Source: Methanosphaera cuniculi
GTDB lineage: Archaea > Methanobacteriota > Methanobacteria > Methanobacteriales > Methanobacteriaceae
Assembly (NCBI RefSeq): GCF_003149675.1
Contig: NZ_LWMS01000003.1
Span: 1 to 45,528 of the forward strand
Length of the DNA stretch: 45,528 nt
Direction: 5' to 3'
Positions 9,057 through 18,914 of the stretch are shown in pieces; the first letter of the stretch is position 1, and each line of letters opens with the position of its first letter. The translations under genes were made by a program, and so were the position numbers. Below the pieces are notes generated by a model. The model had not been told where the DNA came from. It saw nothing but the letters and a program-made list of their open reading frames with translations, and made no database searches.

Positions 9057-10007
9057 TTATGATAGATATCTGAATGTGTTTTTTATCATGTCTAATTCAA
9101 CTTTAAAATAATTTTTAATACTCCTATCTTCGAGTTTTTCTAGTTTTCTACATGTTTTTATTCCCTTAAATACTCCATCTTTATAGTAGTTATGTAAGTT
9201 TTTATTGTAGAAAAATATGTATTTTATAATTATTCCAACTGCTATAAATAGACTGTTTATTATTATCATCCATGTTGGCATATTTTTATATATAAGATAA
9301 ATATTGTTTCGTGCTGATATTTCTACTTTAAATGAGTTATATTGTGATCCTGTTGATGCACTTCCAATGTGATATACAATTGAATGTGCTGCATAATATA
9401 TTTTATAGCCATATAGATGTGCTCTGAAACTTAAATCCATATCTTCAACATAGCTTCCAAAGTTTTCATCAAAAAATCCTATTTTATCAAATACATCACA
9501 CCTATAAAGAGCTGCTCCTGCACATGCACTAAATACTTCACCATCCTGTGAGTATCTACTTTGTGGTTTGTTATATCCTCTTTTTTTACTCCATGATAGT
9601 ATTGTATATTCATCACCTGCATCTTCTATTAGATCATGATTATTAAGTTGTAGCATCTTAGATGATATTGCAAATATCTCATCATCAGATTCCATTATTT
9701 TAAGTGGATCAACTAAAAAGTCTGGATCTACTGTTGTATCATTATTAAGTAGATACACATAATCTGTTTTTGCATTTTTTATTCCACGATTTACTGTATA
9801 TGCAAAACCATGATTTATGTCATTAACAAGTAGTTTTATTTCAGGATAATGTTTTTTTAAGTATTCTACACTATTATCTTCTGATTTATCATCAACAATA
9901 ATAAGTTCATATGGTATGGTAGTTGCCTTTTTTAGTGATTCTATAAGGTTTATGAGTAATTTTATATTATTATAGTTCGGTATTATTATAGTTATTTTAG
10001 CTGTCAT
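9057..10007 (-). CDS. Glycosyltransferase family 2
   Basis: A 316-aa GT-A enzyme related to its downstream neighbour. Visible motifs are ITIIIPNYNNIKLL at the N-terminus, ELIIVDDKSEDNS, FAYTVNRGI, the metal-site segment YLLNNDTTVDPDF, and IGFFDENFGSYVEDMDLSFR as the C-terminal acid/base region. One hydrophobic helix (residues about 240-262) near the C-terminus suggests membrane association. It lies within the polysaccharide block, about 230 bases after the ABC ATPase gene, so it may have its own promoter. GGTGG stands about 13 bases before the ATG. Substrate unknown. Confidence 0.9.
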   Translation of the reverse strand: MTAKITIIIPNYNNIKLLINLIESLKKATTIPYELIIVDDKSEDNSVEYLKKHYPEIKLLVNDINHGFAYTVNRGIKNAKTDYVYLLNNDTTVDPDFLVDPLKIMESDDEIFAISSKMLQLNNHDLIEDAGDEYTILSWSKKRGYNKPQSRYSQDGEVFSACAGAALYRCDVFDKIGFFDENFGSYVEDMDLSFRAHLYGYKIYYAAHSIVYHIGSASTGSQYNSFKVEISARNNIYLIYKNMPTWMIIINSLFIAVGIIIKYIFFYNKNLHNYYKDGVFKGIKTCRKLEKLEDRSIKNYFKVELDMIKNTFRYLS

Positions 10008-10198
10008 GAGGAATTTATACCACCATTTTTTCTTTTAGGAAATAAAAAAAAGTAAATTATTCTTAGTATATGTTTGTTAATTATAAGATAAAAAATAATA
10101 TTATAATATTTTCCTATTTTAAAAATAAGTATTCTATATAAAAAATATCTTAGGTAGTATAATACTAAAAAAAAGAATAAGAAAAAAAGATAATGTGT

Positions 10199-10211
10199 AA
10201 AAAAAGGGAGG
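10199..10211 (-). terminator. CCTCCC-T7 element after ABC ATPase gene
   Basis: On the minus strand CCTCCC (complement of 10206-10211) is followed directly by seven T (10199-10205), 26 bases past the stop codon. The same C-block plus T7-8 arrangement recurs after several other genes of the window and is a candidate archaeal termination or 3'-end signal. No hairpin was seen. Confidence 0.45.
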
Positions 10212-10237
10212 ATAAGAAGAGTTCTTTTTATCTAAAT

Positions 10238-10984
10238 CTATTTTCGATGTACAAACTCTAAATATTGATCACAAATTTCGTTAACTTCTCCTGTATTTAC
10301 AATATTTCCATGATCAAGCCATATTGCTTTATCACAAAGATCACGTACCTGTTCTACTGAGTGTGATACAAATAGTAGTGATGTGTCACCACGCATAATA
10401 TTACGCATTCTTTCTTTTGATTTTTGTTGGAATGATGCATCTCCTACTGATAATACTTCATCAAGAATAAGTATATCAGGATCTACTGATGTTGCTATTG
10501 AAAATGCAAGACGTGATTTCATACCTGATGAATAATTCTTAACAGGCACATCTATAAATTCTCCAATTTCTGAAAATTCAACAATTTCATCAAACTTCTT
10601 ATTCATGTATGATTTTGAATGTCCTAGTAAAGATCCATTAAGAAAGATATTTTCAGCACCAGTATAGTTTAAATCAAAACCTGCACCAAGTGCAAGAAGT
10701 GGTGCAAGACTACCTTTAACTTTAACAGAACCCTTTGTTGGCTTCATAACTTGTGCTATTATTTTAAGTAGTGTACTTTTACCAGCACCATTTAATCCTA
10801 TGAATCCAATCTTTTCACCTTTCTTAACTTGGAAGGAAATATCTTTTAAAGCCCAGAATGACTGAAAACGTAATTCTTTTTTAATAGCTTTAATAATATA
10901 TTCTTTTAAATTGTCTGTTTTTTCTTGGTTAAGATTAAACTCCATACCTACATGTTGTACATCAATTACTACCTCATCATCCAT
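10238..10984 (-). CDS. Polysaccharide ABC exporter, ATP-binding subunit (Wzt/TagH-like)
   Basis: A 248-aa ABC ATPase with Walker A GLNGAGKST (63-71), signature YSSGMKSR (151-158), Walker B ILILDEVLSVGD (171-182) and a switch histidine in LLFVSHSVEQV. The SSGM signature and the ALKDISF...KIGFIGLNGAGKST context are typical of the O-antigen/teichoic acid exporter subfamily. It lacks the C-terminal carbohydrate-recognition domain of long Wzt proteins, so export is likely not gated by a terminal-sugar modification. It pairs with the permease gene 81 bases upstream. GGGAGAT stands about 11 bases before the ATG. Confidence 0.9.
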   Translation of the reverse strand: MDDEVVIDVQHVGMEFNLNQEKTDNLKEYIIKAIKKELRFQSFWALKDISFQVKKGEKIGFIGLNGAGKSTLLKIIAQVMKPTKGSVKVKGSLAPLLALGAGFDLNYTGAENIFLNGSLLGHSKSYMNKKFDEIVEFSEIGEFIDVPVKNYSSGMKSRLAFSIATSVDPDILILDEVLSVGDASFQQKSKERMRNIMRGDTSLLFVSHSVEQVRDLCDKAIWLDHGNIVNTGEVNEICDQYLEFVHRK

Positions 10985-11065
10985 AATAAATAATCTCCCA
11001 AATTTACTATTTAATTAAATATAATTTCTTCTTTTATTCATTCTTTTTATTTTTCATTCATTCTT

Positions 11066-11848
11066 TTATACGTATAATACAAATCTATCTTGGTATTTGT
11101 AGAGTAATAATATACCAATAATAAGAAGTATAATAGCACTAATAAATCCAAATAGAAGAGTTGATAAGCTATACATTTGTCCATATAAGAAACAATCCCT
11201 TAAACATACAATAAGTTGGTATAATGGATTGTACTGTTGAATGAACTGGAATGATGCTGGCACAATATCTGCTGGATAAAATATAGGCATACCATACATT
11301 AATATCATCATAAATACATTGTATAAATATTCCATATCACGGAAGAACACATTTAATGTTCCCATAATCAGTCCTGCACCAACTGTCATAATAATAAGTG
11401 CAAGAATTGGTAAACTTGCAAATACAATATAAATTGTAAATTGCACATTTAAAATTGCCATTATTACAAATAAAACTACTAATGAAAGTAGATATGTAAC
11501 AAAGTTTGACAATACCGCTGAGAGTACATATAAAAATTTAGGAACATAAATAGTTTTCCAAATACCCGATGAACCAACAAGGGATCTCATAGCAGTCTTT
11601 GAACCATTAGAAAATAGTTGGAAAGCAAGAAGTCCGGTAAGATAGTAAATAGGATAGTTAGGAATACGATGAAACAATGTTGAAAATACTATTGTTAAAA
11701 CTATCATAGATAATAAAGGATCTAGAAAACTCCAAAAAATTCCAAGAACAGATCTTCGATATTTAATCTTAATATCACGTCTTATTAATTCACTTAATAA
11801 GGATCTATAATTCTTCAGATCGTGAATTATCTCTTTTACCATATTCAT
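11066..11848 (-). CDS. Polysaccharide ABC exporter, permease subunit (Wzm/TagG-like)
   Basis: A 260-aa integral membrane protein of the ABC-2 type with six hydrophobic segments. The N-terminal cytoplasmic stretch LLSELIRRDIKIKYRRSVLGIFWSFLDPL is the classic start of Wzm/TagG/KpsM permeases. The later segments FFRDMEYLYNVFMMILMYGMPIFYP and QYNPLYQLIVCLRD are also characteristic. With the adjacent ATPase it would carry a finished lipid-linked polysaccharide across the cytoplasmic membrane. GAGG stands about 13 bases before the ATG, and a second in-frame ATG follows at codon 3. Confidence 0.92.
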   Translation of the reverse strand: MNMVKEIIHDLKNYRSLLSELIRRDIKIKYRRSVLGIFWSFLDPLLSMIVLTIVFSTLFHRIPNYPIYYLTGLLAFQLFSNGSKTAMRSLVGSSGIWKTIYVPKFLYVLSAVLSNFVTYLLSLVVLFVIMAILNVQFTIYIVFASLPILALIIMTVGAGLIMGTLNVFFRDMEYLYNVFMMILMYGMPIFYPADIVPASFQFIQQYNPLYQLIVCLRDCFLYGQMYSLSTLLFGFISAIILLIIGILLLYKYQDRFVLYV

Positions 11849-12054
11849 ATTTTACAATTCCTCAATATATCTTAAAAATATTAAATTATTAAAAAAAAGA
11901 AAACTTTAATAATTTATTAATATAACATGATTACTATTTTTATTGTTAAAGTTTTATATATTTTATAAGAATAAAAAAATTTTTTTTATTAAATCCATGC
12001 TAAAAAAAGATATGAGAATATTAAAAAAAAATAAGGATTACTTAAGAGATTATT

Positions 12055-13941
12055 CTAAAGATAATAATCCTTAATAATTTTAAATAAACTCTCAGCACGT
12101 AAATGGTATGTATGATTTTCTAATACTATTTTTTGAAGTTTTTGAACTAATTTTTCACGTTTTTGAGGATTTTTCATATAATAATTTATTTGATCTGTCA
12201 GTTGTTCTTCATTATGATATTCTGGAAGTAGTCCATTAAAAAGTTCCATATTTCCAAGTGTTCCATTTGTTATTATGAGTTTTCCCATTACAATAGCATC
12301 AAATACACGACTATTAACAGATCCATATTTTACTGTTACATGATTTGCATCATCTATAACAATACTTGTTGAAGCATATACATCAGGCATTAAATCATAT
12401 GATATAAAACCTTTATGATATTTCTTAAGTTTATCATTTAATTGCCAGTTTAAACCATACAGGTTAAATTTATAATCTAAATTATCAGGATTAAGACAGT
12501 TTATAATTTCACGTTCATAATTCCAGAAACTTCCTGTAAAACAATAATCACATACGTATTCATCTTTTGGTTTTATATTTTTATTAAACATATGTGGATC
12601 TGTTGCAAGAGGATAAAATATTGCATTACATCCTGTAGTTTGTTTGATATATTCATATGATTTCATACTACTTGTGAGTATGACATCATAATTTTTGAAA
12701 TATGGCATTTGAGTCCATCTTTCAAACCAATTTCTAATCCATGCTATTTTAAGATAATTATTATCTGATTGTATTTTTGAAATATCATAACGATCAAGAA
12801 GAGATATTATAACATCAACATCCTCACTTACAAAATACCAGTTATTCTGATTATCTGATGGATTTTGTGAAAGATATATTATATTCCATCCAAATTCTTC
12901 TAATGAATCTGCAAGAGTTTTTGCTGTGAAAAAATCACCTGCTGTTGTGTTTTTATCACTTTGTGTTACAACAAATGCAATTGTAAGTGGTGTTTTTGAA
13001 AATATTTTATCAGCATATATCTTATCATGATAAAACCATTTGTGAAGTTCATTTTTCCATAAATTATTAAAATATGAGTTATCTTGTATTTTGTTTGTTG
13101 TATTTTTTATGAATATTTTTATAAATTCAATATTATAGCATGTGAAGTTTTCTTTAAATAATCGTAATGCAAGATCAACAGTAGCAATTTCTAGATTATC
13201 ATATTTTTCATTAAATAAAAACTTAGATAAGATATCTTTACGAGCTATGAAGCATTTACTTGATGGAGCTATTATTTGAGTAGTAGTCTGGTTTTTGAAG
13301 TTTATATCTTTTCTATTATTTGTGTAAACTGGTGTTATTGTATTATCTATTTTTTTAAAGCTTATTCCATTTGAATGAATTTGATAAGTTTCATCATCTA
13401 TTATACATACACTACTTAGTGCTGTTTTTTCACGTGTTGATATGTTATTTATAAGATTTTCAAGGAAGTACTGATCAAATCTAGTATTACTATCTAAAAA
13501 TAATATGTATTCACCACAAGCACTACATATTGCCTCATTTAGCATGTTAATAAGTGTATCATCAGTATATTCTACTATTGTATAGTCTGATTCATAGTCA
13601 AGATCATTATTTGTTGTATTTAATATTATAAGTTCTATATTCTGATATGTTTGACTTTGAATATGCATTAGTAGATTTTCAATGTTATCTGTTGTATTTA
13701 TTATTATTGAAATTAGAGGATTTAGTTTCTGGTATGTTGATTCATGGATCTGTTGTGATTGTTGTTGTATTTGTTTTCGTATTTGTTTTTTTGATTTTTC
13801 AGATAACTTAGTTTTTTCTGATGTTTGTTTATTTTTTTGTCGTATTTCTTGTTGTATATCTTTATAGTCTTCCAGGGAGTTTTTAAGTATTCGTATTTTG
13901 TTAATGTTTTTATTATTTTTTATTTTTTCAGTTATTTTCAT
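12055..13941 (-). CDS. Fused GT2-like / CgeB-type glycosyltransferase
   Basis: A 628-aa two-domain protein. Residues about 1-75 are charged and Gln/Lys-rich (QQEIRQKNKQTSEKTK), likely coiled coil. Residues about 80-310 resemble a GT2 GT-A domain (ISIIINTTDNIENLLMHIQS, ECILFLDSN-like EYILFLDSNTRFD). Residues about 325-628 resemble a GT-B CgeB/YkvP-type domain (TIAFVVTQSDKNTTAGDFFTAK, ATDPHMFNKNI, YCFTGSFWNYEREI, VNSRVFDAIVMGKLIITNG). Such fusions usually elongate surface polysaccharides with two linkages. It is the first gene of the minus-strand block, with GGGAG about 12 bases before the ATG, and is therefore probably next to the block's promoter. Confidence 0.8.
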   Translation of the reverse strand: MKITEKIKNNKNINKIRILKNSLEDYKDIQQEIRQKNKQTSEKTKLSEKSKKQIRKQIQQQSQQIHESTYQKLNPLISIIINTTDNIENLLMHIQSQTYQNIELIILNTTNNDLDYESDYTIVEYTDDTLINMLNEAICSACGEYILFLDSNTRFDQYFLENLINNISTREKTALSSVCIIDDETYQIHSNGISFKKIDNTITPVYTNNRKDINFKNQTTTQIIAPSSKCFIARKDILSKFLFNEKYDNLEIATVDLALRLFKENFTCYNIEFIKIFIKNTTNKIQDNSYFNNLWKNELHKWFYHDKIYADKIFSKTPLTIAFVVTQSDKNTTAGDFFTAKTLADSLEEFGWNIIYLSQNPSDNQNNWYFVSEDVDVIISLLDRYDISKIQSDNNYLKIAWIRNWFERWTQMPYFKNYDVILTSSMKSYEYIKQTTGCNAIFYPLATDPHMFNKNIKPKDEYVCDYCFTGSFWNYEREIINCLNPDNLDYKFNLYGLNWQLNDKLKKYHKGFISYDLMPDVYASTSIVIDDANHVTVKYGSVNSRVFDAIVMGKLIITNGTLGNMELFNGLLPEYHNEEQLTDQINYYMKNPQKREKLVQKLQKIVLENHTYHLRAESLFKIIKDYYL

Positions 13942-14180
13942 AATATTATAAACTCCCTGATTTTTTGATGCTCTGTTAAAAATAGTATAAGTTTATCTTT
14001 AAATGTATGTTTATTTTTTTTATCTAATATTATGTTCTTTATTTTTTCTTATTGTATAAAAAATAATTTATTAGCTTACATATTATTTACAAAAAAAGTA
14101 TTATTTTATTTATAAGTTAAAATATAATCATTACTATATTATAATTAATAAAAAAAAATTTTAAATTGAGGATTAAATAA

Positions 14181-14894
14181 ATGGTTTCAAAAAAGAAAAT
14201 AGCAGTTCTTGTACTTATTGCAATAATTGTTGTTATTGGAGTTTATTTTCTTCTAACCTACCAGCAAAGTAAAGAATCCTTCTCTGGTGAACATAATATT
14301 TTAGTATTATGTACAGATCCATCAGAAAACAGACCAGGAGTTGGTGCTGTGGATATGGCATTTGTTGTTAATGTTAATGATGGTCAAATTGGAAATGTAA
14401 CACCTGTATATCCAGGTGGTCTTGCTCATCCATCTTTAACGCCAACAGCAGATATGCAAGCTGAAGGTTTACATGAGTGGTATTTACATGACTCTTTATG
14501 GAGTGATGATCTTGAAAATGGTACTAAGATAGCTCAGGAAATTGTAGAATATCATACAAATATGTCTACTGACATGGTTGTTGTTGTTACACCAACAGCA
14601 ATTGATGCAATGCTTAATGCAGTAGGTCCTGTTACATCAAATGGACAGGAAGTATCAAATGTTAGTTCTATAGATTTCTTACGTGAGGATCAATCAAATC
14701 ATGGTGCTACACGTGGAGATGCTATTGAAAATCTTGCTCAAGGTATTATAGATGCTGCTAATAAGAATGATAAAAAATCAGAATTAATAAAAGTAGGAAT
14801 TGAACAATATACTCAAGGAAATATTAAAGCTGTACCTAGTGATAAGGTTGCACAATTTATCTCCTATGAAGGTATGAACAGTCTTATAAACTAA
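14181..14894 (+). CDS. DUF4012-like exported or membrane-anchored protein
   Basis: A 237-aa protein with one N-terminal hydrophobic anchor (residues 7-26) and a soluble extracytoplasmic domain. The segments NILVLCTDPSENRPGVGAVD, MAFVVNVNDGQIGNV and VVTPTAIDAMLNAVGPVTSN resemble DUF4012, a family distantly related to the LytR-CpsA-Psr enzymes that attach polymers to the bacterial cell wall. Standing directly divergent from the polysaccharide block, it could act in glycan attachment or control; this is inference only. The ribosome site GAGG precedes the ATG. No catalytic residues can be assigned with confidence. Confidence 0.65.
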   Translation: MVSKKKIAVLVLIAIIVVIGVYFLLTYQQSKESFSGEHNILVLCTDPSENRPGVGAVDMAFVVNVNDGQIGNVTPVYPGGLAHPSLTPTADMQAEGLHEWYLHDSLWSDDLENGTKIAQEIVEYHTNMSTDMVVVVTPTAIDAMLNAVGPVTSNGQEVSNVSSIDFLREDQSNHGATRGDAIENLAQGIIDAANKNDKKSELIKVGIEQYTQGNIKAVPSDKVAQFISYEGMNSLIN

Positions 14895-15037
14895 GTATTA
14901 TAAGATTTTTAGTTCTTACTTTAAACTTTTTTTAAATATTAAATTTTTAGACAAACTTTTTCTACAAAAATAAATTTTTACTTCTAATAAATTTTCTTAA
15001 AAAAACAACTTATTATTATAAAAAAAGAAAAAATATG

Positions 15038-15052
15038 AAAAAAAGGGGGGAG
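15038..15052 (-). terminator. CTCCCCCC-T7 element after SAH deaminase gene
   Basis: Minus strand: CTCCCCCC (complement of 15045-15052) followed by seven T, about 18 bases past the stop codon. It is of the same type as the elements after the Wzt-like, mtaC2, RamA-like, Msr-like and tfrA genes. Confidence 0.45.
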
Positions 15053-15069
15053 TAAAAGGGTATAATAAT

Positions 15070-16347
15070 TTATAATTGTAATGCTGCACTTCGTGCTTCA
15101 TCAATAATTTCTTGTTCATTTAGTGTTGTAAGCTGTTTATCTTTAAGTAGTATTTTTCCATCACATATTAGAGTATTAACATCACTACCAAGTGCTGCAT
15201 ATACAATGTTGCTTAAAGGATCAATTAGAGGAACCATATGTGCAACATTTGTATCAACAAGTACAATATCAGCAAGTTTACCTTCTTTAAGTTCACCTGT
15301 ATTTACACCAAGTGCTTTTGCTCCATTTACTGTTGCCATATTAAATGTTTGACGTGTTTTAAGAACTTCAGGATTTAGTGTATTTACTTTCTGCATTAAT
15401 GCTGTTAGTTTCATTTCACTAAACATGTCAAGATTATTATTTGATGATACACCATCTGTTCCTATTGTAGTATTAACACCATTTTCAAGATAATCTGCTA
15501 CTGGTGCTATTCCTGATGCTAGTTTCATGTTACTTGATGGATTATGTGATACTGTTACACCACGTTCTGATAAAAGTTTTATTTCATCAGGTGTTGTCCA
15601 TACACCATGTGCTGCAATTGTATCTTCACTTAATGCTCCTAGTGTATCAAGATATTTAAATGGTGTCATACCATGTTCATTTTTAATAAGATCTACTTCA
15701 TCTTGTGTTTCTGATACATGAATATGAAGTTTAAGATTATTATCAGATGCGAGTTTTACTGATTCTTGAATTAATTCTGCTGAACATGTATTTGGTGCAT
15801 GTGGTGTTATTGCAACTTTTATACGTCCATCTGCTGTGTTATGTGATGATTTTATGAGTTCTTTTGCATTTTTAAGTTCTTGTTTTCTTTTTTCATCATC
15901 AAATAAATCAATCATTCCATATCCTAGTGTTGCACGTATTCCAGCTTCTTCTACTGCTTTTGCTGTTTGTTGCATATAAAAATACATATCATTAAACATT
16001 GTAGTTCCAGTTTTAATCATTTCAACCATAGCAAGACGTGAACCTGCATATACAAGTTCATCTGTAAGATTAGCTTCACGTGGCCAGATATAATCATTAA
16101 GCCATGTTTGAAGTGCTTGATCATCACCTACACCACGAAGAAGTGTCATTGCAACGTGTGTGTGAGTATTAACAAGACCTGGCATTGCAATTTTATCATG
16201 TGCATCAATTACAACTTCAGCATCATTATCATTTAATTTACTACTAATTTCCTCAATTTTATTATCAACAACTAGTATTGAATTTCTATGTACCTCATCT
16301 GCTATTATTATTGGATCTTTTATAAGAATAGATGTTGTTTGTGTCAT
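15070..16347 (-). CDS. dadD: SAH / 5'-deoxyadenosine / MTA deaminase (amidohydrolase)
   Basis: A 425-aa metal-dependent amidohydrolase that deaminates adenosyl compounds (S-adenosylhomocysteine, 5'-methylthioadenosine, 5'-deoxyadenosine) to inosyl forms. In methanogens it helps recycle SAM by-products. The metal ligands are visible: H62 and H64 in NTHTHVAMTLLRG, H210 in LHIHVSETQDEV, H247 in AAHGVW and D298 in GTDGVSSNNNLDMF. Length and motifs match the MtaD/DadD family. GGTGGAG lies about 14 bases before the ATG. It is divergent from leuA and stands alone. The exact preferred substrate cannot be told from sequence; dadD is used by analogy with the Methanocaldococcus enzyme. Confidence 0.87.
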   Translation of the reverse strand: MTQTTSILIKDPIIIADEVHRNSILVVDNKIEEISSKLNDNDAEVVIDAHDKIAMPGLVNTHTHVAMTLLRGVGDDQALQTWLNDYIWPREANLTDELVYAGSRLAMVEMIKTGTTMFNDMYFYMQQTAKAVEEAGIRATLGYGMIDLFDDEKRKQELKNAKELIKSSHNTADGRIKVAITPHAPNTCSAELIQESVKLASDNNLKLHIHVSETQDEVDLIKNEHGMTPFKYLDTLGALSEDTIAAHGVWTTPDEIKLLSERGVTVSHNPSSNMKLASGIAPVADYLENGVNTTIGTDGVSSNNNLDMFSEMKLTALMQKVNTLNPEVLKTRQTFNMATVNGAKALGVNTGELKEGKLADIVLVDTNVAHMVPLIDPLSNIVYAALGSDVNTLICDGKILLKDKQLTTLNEQEIIDEARSAALQL

Positions 16348-16549
16348 AATATCTTTAAATCTCCACCATTATATTTCTAAAATTATATTTTTTTTAATAA
16401 TTTTAATTTTATTTTTTAAAATATAATAACATTTTTTAATAACTTTTTATTAAATTATCAAACTCCCCTCCTTTTTATCTTAATAAGTATTAAATACAGT
16501 TACAACAAATATATACTAACATATATATTATAAAGGAGTGAATTAAAAC

Positions 16550-18049
16550 ATGAATTACAACCCACCATCAGATGTTATAATTTACGACACCACTCTTAGA
16601 GATGGGGAACAAACACCTGGTGTTACGATAACAACTGATGAAAAAATTACAATTGCAGAAAAATTAGATAAACTTGGAGTAGATGTTATCGAATTGGGTT
16701 TCCCAGCAGCATCTCCTGGAGAACAGGAAACATTTAAGGAAGTAGCACAACTAGGCTTTACATCCCAAATCAGTGGACTTGCACGAGCATTAAAACCTGA
16801 TATTGACAAAGCTATAGATGCTGATGCTGACTATATACACACATTCATTGGAACATCACCCCTACACCGGGACTTTAAACTTAAAAAATCCAAAGAAGAA
16901 ATTATGGATTTAGCAGTAAATGCTGTTGAATATATTAAAGATCATGGAATAACAGCAGAATTCTCATGTGAAGATGCAACACGAACAGAACTTGACTACC
17001 TACTTGATATGTATAAGGCAGTAGAAGATGCTGGAGTTGATAAAATCAATGTACCAGATACTGTAGGTGTAACAATACCAATACGTATGAATGAATTAAT
17101 TGGTAAAATATATGAAAATGTAGGAGTACCTATAAGTGTACATTGTCATAATGACTTTGGACTTGCTGTTGCAAACACATTAGCTGCAATAGAAGCAGGA
17201 GCTAAACAAGCACAATGTACCATTAATGGACTTGGTGAACGTGCAGGAAATGCATCACTTGAAGAAATTGTAATGGCACTTAATAAATCATATAATATAC
17301 ACACAAACATAAATCATAAACTTCTTGTAAATACATCAGAAACAGTATCAAGAATAACAGGTGTGAAAATGCCACCAAACAAAGCAATTGTTGGAGAAAA
17401 TGCATTTGCACATGAAGCTGGAATACATGTACAAGGAATTCTTGAAAATAGTGAAACATATGAAGCATTACAACCTGAAGAAGTAGGACATAAAAGAAGA
17501 ATTGTTCTAGGAAAACTAACAGGTGCAAATGCTGTACATGCAAAGCTTGATGAATATAATATAAACTTATCTGATGAACAATTTGATCAACTACTTGCAA
17601 AAATTAAATCTCTTGGTGATGCAGGAAAAGTAATTACAGACATTGATTTTAGATCAATAGCAGAAGCAATACAAGGAAAACCAACAGAAGAAAGAATAAA
17701 ACTACTTGGTATAAGTGTAATGACAGGAGATAATACTCTTCCTACTGCAACTGTAAAATTAGATCTTGATGGAACAGTTAAATACCGAGCAGAAACAGGA
17801 GTTGGACCAGTTGATGCAGCATTAAAAGCAATACAATCACTAGTAGGTGAAATTGTAAATATTACACTTGAAGAATATCATATTGAAGCAATAACTGGTG
17901 GAACAAATGCATTAGGAGAAGTATTTGTAATAGTAGTCGATGAAGATGGAAATAAAGCAACAGGACGTGCAACACATGAAGATATTGTACGTGCAAGTAT
18001 AGATGCTATCATATCATCAATAAACAAACTTCTAATGCTAAGAAAATAA
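16550..18049 (+). CDS. leuA: 2-isopropylmalate synthase (LeuA family)
   Basis: Condenses acetyl-CoA with 2-oxoisovalerate as the first step of leucine synthesis. The 499-aa protein has the DRE-TIM barrel: [13 protein letters not shown] near the N-terminus, [47 protein letters not shown] (metal-binding HxH), [14 protein letters not shown] and [15 protein letters not shown]. The C-terminal 130 residues form the allosteric LeuA dimer domain ([20 protein letters not shown]), so end-product feedback is likely. The segments [11 protein letters not shown] and [10 protein letters not shown] fit archaeal LeuA better than citramalate synthase, whose equivalent usually reads EAGSAITSKGE. AAAGGAG stands 11 bases before the ATG, and a TATA-like AAATATATAC lies about 45 bases upstream. 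Citramalate synthase remains the main alternative. Confidence 0.83.
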   Translation: MNYNPPSDVIIYDTTLRDGEQTPGVTITTDEKITIAEKLDKLGVDVIELGFPAASPGEQETFKEVAQLGFTSQISGLARALKPDIDKAIDADADYIHTFIGTSPLHRDFKLKKSKEEIMDLAVNAVEYIKDHGITAEFSCEDATRTELDYLLDMYKAVEDAGVDKINVPDTVGVTIPIRMNELIGKIYENVGVPISVHCHNDFGLAVANTLAAIEAGAKQAQCTINGLGERAGNASLEEIVMALNKSYNIHTNINHKLLVNTSETVSRITGVKMPPNKAIVGENAFAHEAGIHVQGILENSETYEALQPEEVGHKRRIVLGKLTGANAVHAKLDEYNINLSDEQFDQLLAKIKSLGDAGKVITDIDFRSIAEAIQGKPTEERIKLLGISVMTGDNTLPTATVKLDLDGTVKYRAETGVGPVDAALKAIQSLVGEIVNITLEEYHIEAITGGTNALGEVFVIVVDEDGNKATGRATHEDIVRASIDAIISSINKLLMLRK

Positions 18050-18206
18050 CTCTATAAAAAAAGAGTAATTAATTAGTAAATTATATAAAAAAAATCCTTA
18101 AGTATATATAGATAATATTAAATACATTAAAAAATATAACTTAAATTAGAACTATAAGGAAATAAAATTTAATATATTGTAGTTTACATTTACGGAGGAA
18201 AATGAA

Positions 18207-18479
18207 ATGGCAGAAGAAAATATCGTATACATTGGAAATAAACCAGTAATGAACTATGTATTAGCTGTAGTAACACAAATGAACAGCGGAGTAACAGAAG
18301 TAATATTAAAAGCAAGAGGAAGAGCTATAAGCAGAGCAGTAGATGTAGCTGAAATCGTAAGAAACAGATTCATCTCAGATGTAGATGTTGAAAGTATTAA
18401 CATAAGCACTGAAGAAATCGTTGGAAATGAAGGAACCTCCTCTAACGTATCCGCTATTGAAATAAAATTAAGCAAATAG
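18207..18479 (+). CDS. albA: Alba DNA/RNA-binding chromatin protein
   Basis: A 90-aa basic protein that coats DNA and RNA as dimers; it is a major archaeal chromatin component. The start is typical: [20 protein letters not shown], with K12 at the position that is acetylated in Sulfolobus Alba. [19 protein letters not shown] is the loop-helix that contacts nucleic acid. The length matches the family. GGAGG precedes the ATG by 8 bases. It is transcribed in the same direction as leuA but 157 bases away, probably from its own promoter (AATATATTG near 18170). Confidence 0.95.
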   Translation: MAEENIVYIGNKPVMNYVLAVVTQMNSGVTEVILKARGRAISRAVDVAEIVRNRFISDVDVESINISTEEIVGNEGTSSNVSAIEIKLSK

Positions 18480-18914
18480 ATTTAAAACTATAATAAATAT
18501 TTTTTTTTAGAAATAGAAGAAAAGAGTCTAAACACTAGACAAAATTATAAGATTTTTTTTGGAGAAAAATAATTTTTTAAACTTTTCTTTTATTTTTATT
18601 TCAAAATTTTTTAAATAAAAAAATGAACATACATTCCTTATATAATTTGAATTATATAATATACTTAAAAATAAATTAATCCCACACACTATATTTTAAC
18701 CACCCATATAAACCAGATTAATAAATAATCTCTTTTTTTAAATAATATAATATAAAAATTACCTAATTTTAGAAGTAAAATAATTAATTTCCATACTTAA
18801 TTTAAAGTAGCTAATTTTAAAATAATAAAAAAGTATTAGTATTTTCTAAAAAATAAAAAAAAAGAGGTAGATAAAAAAAATATTTTCTACCTAAAAAATA
18901 ACATTAATTAGTTC
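18480..18914. other. 435-bp spacer between convergent alba and PQQ-propeller genes
   Basis: No gene was seen. It contains a perfect inverted repeat with 9-bp arms TTATATAAT / ATTATATAA (18638-18646 and 18651-18659) around TTGA, and a hairpin-T-run terminator for the PQQ gene near 18855-18892. The rest is A/T-rich sequence with several T-runs after alba. Confidence 0.6.
18848..18892 (-). terminator. Hairpin plus T9 terminator after PQQ-propeller gene
   Basis: On the minus strand the transcript reads AGGTAGA (complement of 18886-18892), a 14-base A/T loop, then TCTACCT (complement of 18865-18871), then C and nine T and a further T-run. The 7-bp perfect stem followed by a U-tract looks like an intrinsic terminator. 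It lies 22 bases after the stop codon. Confidence 0.6.

Noticed and set aside
16455-16480. CTCCCCTCC-T5 in front of leuA as a terminator
   Set aside because: It lies on the plus strand upstream of leuA with no plus-strand gene before it in range, so it does not fit the 3'-end pattern.
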